A DNA stretch of 13,356 nucleotides from positions 152-13,507 of the forward strand of contig MHCR01000020.1 of NCBI GenBank assembly GCA_001816695.1. Reading direction: 5' to 3'. Below are positions 12,506 through 13,356 of the stretch, in pieces. Within the stretch, counting starts at the first letter, position 1, and each line of letters starts with the position of its first letter. The notes under the pieces are model-generated. The model was not told the origin of the DNA. It saw only the letters and a program-made list of their open reading frames with translations, and searched no databases. The position numbers and the translations under genes are program-made. Origin of the DNA: Candidatus Woykebacteria bacterium RBG_16_39_9b (lineage in GTDB: Bacteria > Patescibacteriota > Microgenomatia > Woykebacterales > RBG-16-39-9b).

Positions 12506-12952
12506 ATGAATATTCTTAAGGATAAGCTTAAACAATATATCTTAGACTATTTGGGAGAAAATAGGTTGATGACTTTAGCTACAGCCGAAAATAATACTCC
12601 CTGGGCAGCGAGTGTAATGTTTGCGTATGATACCGACTTGAACCTTTACTTTATCTCCGATCCAGACACAAGGAAAGCACAAAATTTATTAAACAACCCA
12701 TCTGTTTCTGTTGCGATTAATCAGCATCAAAAGACGCCGGGAAAAATCCTTGGGATTCAGTTGGAAGGTACAGCCCATATGCTGGATAAGAATAAAAGTC
12801 AAAATGAACTTGAACTCTTTAAGAAGCGATTTGATTGGGCCGATGATTATTTGCACGATCATGAACTATATAAAATAAAACCGGAAAAAATCTACTATTT
12901 AGACGATGAGCTATTTGGACCGGGAGGAAGGGAAATATTAGTGGTAAAATAA
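12506..12952 (+). CDS. Pyridoxamine 5'-phosphate oxidase-fold (FMN-binding) protein
   Basis: A 148-aa split-barrel flavoprotein of the PNPOx-like superfamily. Family pattern: an N-terminal helix then RLMTLATAENNTPWAASVMFAYD (20-42), LYFISDPDTRKAQNLLNNPSVSVAI (47-71), GIQLEGTA (83-90) and the C-terminal Y.IKPEKIYYLDDELFGPGGRE. Proteins of this group bind FMN, F420 or heme and reduce varied substrates; being this short, it is not a full PdxH and pyridoxal synthesis is unlikely. ATG 12506 matches the family start, but no good Shine-Dalgarno is seen. It is followed by a decayed second copy of its own C-terminal end, so the locus once held two related genes in tandem. Confidence 0.88.
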   Translation: MNILKDKLKQYILDYLGENRLMTLATAENNTPWAASVMFAYDTDLNLYFISDPDTRKAQNLLNNPSVSVAINQHQKTPGKILGIQLEGTAHMLDKNKSQNELELFKKRFDWADDYLHDHELYKIKPEKIYYLDDELFGPGGREILVVK

Positions 12953-12996
12953 GAAAAAGATTATTATTTTCGAGCAGATGTTAATCGGCGAGAAAA

Positions 12997-13067
12997 CGTT
13001 ATCCGAAGGATAGCATTTAGATGATGCACGTTTTGGTCCTGGCGGCCGTGAAGAATTGGTAATCTGA
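12997..13067 (+). pseudogene. Frameshifted C-terminal remnant of a second PNPOx-fold gene
   Basis: Frame 13014-13067 reads HLDDARFGPGGREELVI then TGA, matching the end of the intact neighbour (YLDDELFGPGGREILVVK). Just upstream, RYPKDSI (12997-13017) is in another frame and stops at TAG 13018. Adding one T in the ATTTAG run would join them as RYPKDSILDDARFG, so a single-base loss explains the break. Everything further upstream has decayed. The DNA differs substantially from the intact copy, so the paralogs were already diverged. Confidence 0.75.
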
Positions 13068-13074
13068 TAGCTTT

Positions 13075-13093
13075 GACAAGGACGGGCCTTGTC
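13075..13093 (+). promoter_or_regulatory. Perfect hairpin overlapping a TTGACA box before fba
   Basis: GACAAGG (13075-13081) and CCTTGTC (13087-13093) form a 7-bp stem with a 5-nt loop. A perfect -35-like TTGACA (13073-13078) overlaps its left arm, but no good -10 lies 16-18 nt on (the best is GATACG at 15 nt). No T-tract follows. It is a possible operator or RNA element for fba. Confidence 0.35.
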
Positions 13094-13117
13094 GATACGG
13101 GCTCATGAAATAAATTT

Positions 13118-13356
13118 ATGAATGCAAGAGAGTGGTTTGAAAAATCAAGAAATGAAAAATTTGCGATTGGGGCGTTTAACGTGGGCAATCTGGAAACACT
13201 AGAGGCGATTGTCGCTGCAGCAAAAGCCAAAAAAGCGCCGGTAATTATCGAAGCTTCGCCTGGAGAAAGCAGTTTCATGGGTTATAACAATCTGGTCGAT
13301 CTTGTTCAAAATTATAAGGACGAGGGGGCGGCGATAATCTTAAATCTGGACCACGC
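13118..13356 (+). CDS. fba: Class II fructose-bisphosphate aldolase (3' end outside window)
   Basis: The first 79 codons of a zinc-dependent aldolase (Fba/GatY/KbaY type) that condenses glyceraldehyde-3-P and dihydroxyacetone-P to fructose-1,6-bisphosphate. Evidence is AREWFEKSRNEKFAIGAFNVGNLETLEAIVAAA at the N-terminus, then APVIIEASPGESSFMG, and LNLDHA at the window edge, where Asp is the catalytic acid and His a zinc ligand. ATG 13118 starts the family-typical N-terminus; no Shine-Dalgarno is visible, only the A/T-rich AAATAAATTT. Substrate specificity (fructose versus tagatose bisphosphate) cannot be decided from this part. It fits the upstream gap, transketolase, rpe and rpiB genes as part of a three- to six-carbon interconversion set. 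Confidence 0.9.
   Translation, partial: MNAREWFEKSRNEKFAIGAFNVGNLETLEAIVAAAKAKKAPVIIEASPGESSFMGYNNLVDLVQNYKDEGAAIILNLDH

Noticed and set aside
13063..13113. Short frame reading DKDGPCRYGLMK then a stop, before fba
   Set aside because: It has no start codon of its own, is closed upstream by a stop, and overlaps the hairpin; it may be a chance reading or another gene relic, with no family I can name.
1..13356. CRISPR arrays, tRNA/rRNA genes, insertion sequences, phage or toxin-antitoxin modules
   Set aside because: None could be found on either strand; the only repeats are those listed.

Overview
The window looks like a chromosomal segment of a Candidate Phyla Radiation (Patescibacteria) bacterium, most likely Microgenomates-like. 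This is inferred from gene content and style: A+T-rich sequence, very tight spacing, short hypothetical proteins, a transketolase split into two genes, a pentose-phosphate/lower-glycolysis gene set, DUF3179 and cupredoxin envelope proteins, and an archaeal-length PurA. TGA is used as a stop (ABC permease, rpiB, the 158-aa membrane protein), so the UGA-Gly code of Gracilibacteria/Absconditabacteria is excluded. No tRNA, rRNA, CRISPR array or insertion sequence was seen, and no stretch over 300 bases lacks a gene.

Left part (1-2180): the C-terminal end of an envelope lipoprotein-like gene, a 64-aa cysteine-rich protein, a short archaeal-type adenylosuccinate synthetase, and a DUF1059-like mini-protein with its own clear promoter and intrinsic terminator. 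Middle (2220-6612): an ABC-2 export pair whose start region carries a 10-bp inverted repeat, a convergent AlkD-type DNA glycosylase on the minus strand, then two membrane-anchored envelope proteins (SGNH hydrolase and DUF3179).

Right part (6616-13356) is a carbon-metabolism cluster. A good promoter drives gap (GAPDH), followed by rpiB, rpe, a cupredoxin, transketolase N and C subunits, a PNPOx-fold flavoprotein, and the start of class II fructose-bisphosphate aldolase. Together these would interconvert glyceraldehyde-3-P, pentose-P and fructose-P. Three small membrane-protein genes (158, 38 and 152 aa) are threaded between and after the transketolase halves.

The most unusual signals are fossil duplications. 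Between the transketolase halves there is a leftover 5' end of the C-subunit gene joined to a leftover 3' end of the N-subunit gene, the signature of an old tandem duplication. A frameshifted C-terminal remnant of a second PNPOx gene sits before fba. Other points: a probable AUU start codon for the cupredoxin; a 7-nt repeat array that runs into the rpiB start codon; an RpiB with a Mycobacterium-type active site; an Rpe in which both metal-binding His are Gln; a DUF3179 protein lacking its Cys pair; and two genes predicted to be nearly leaderless.
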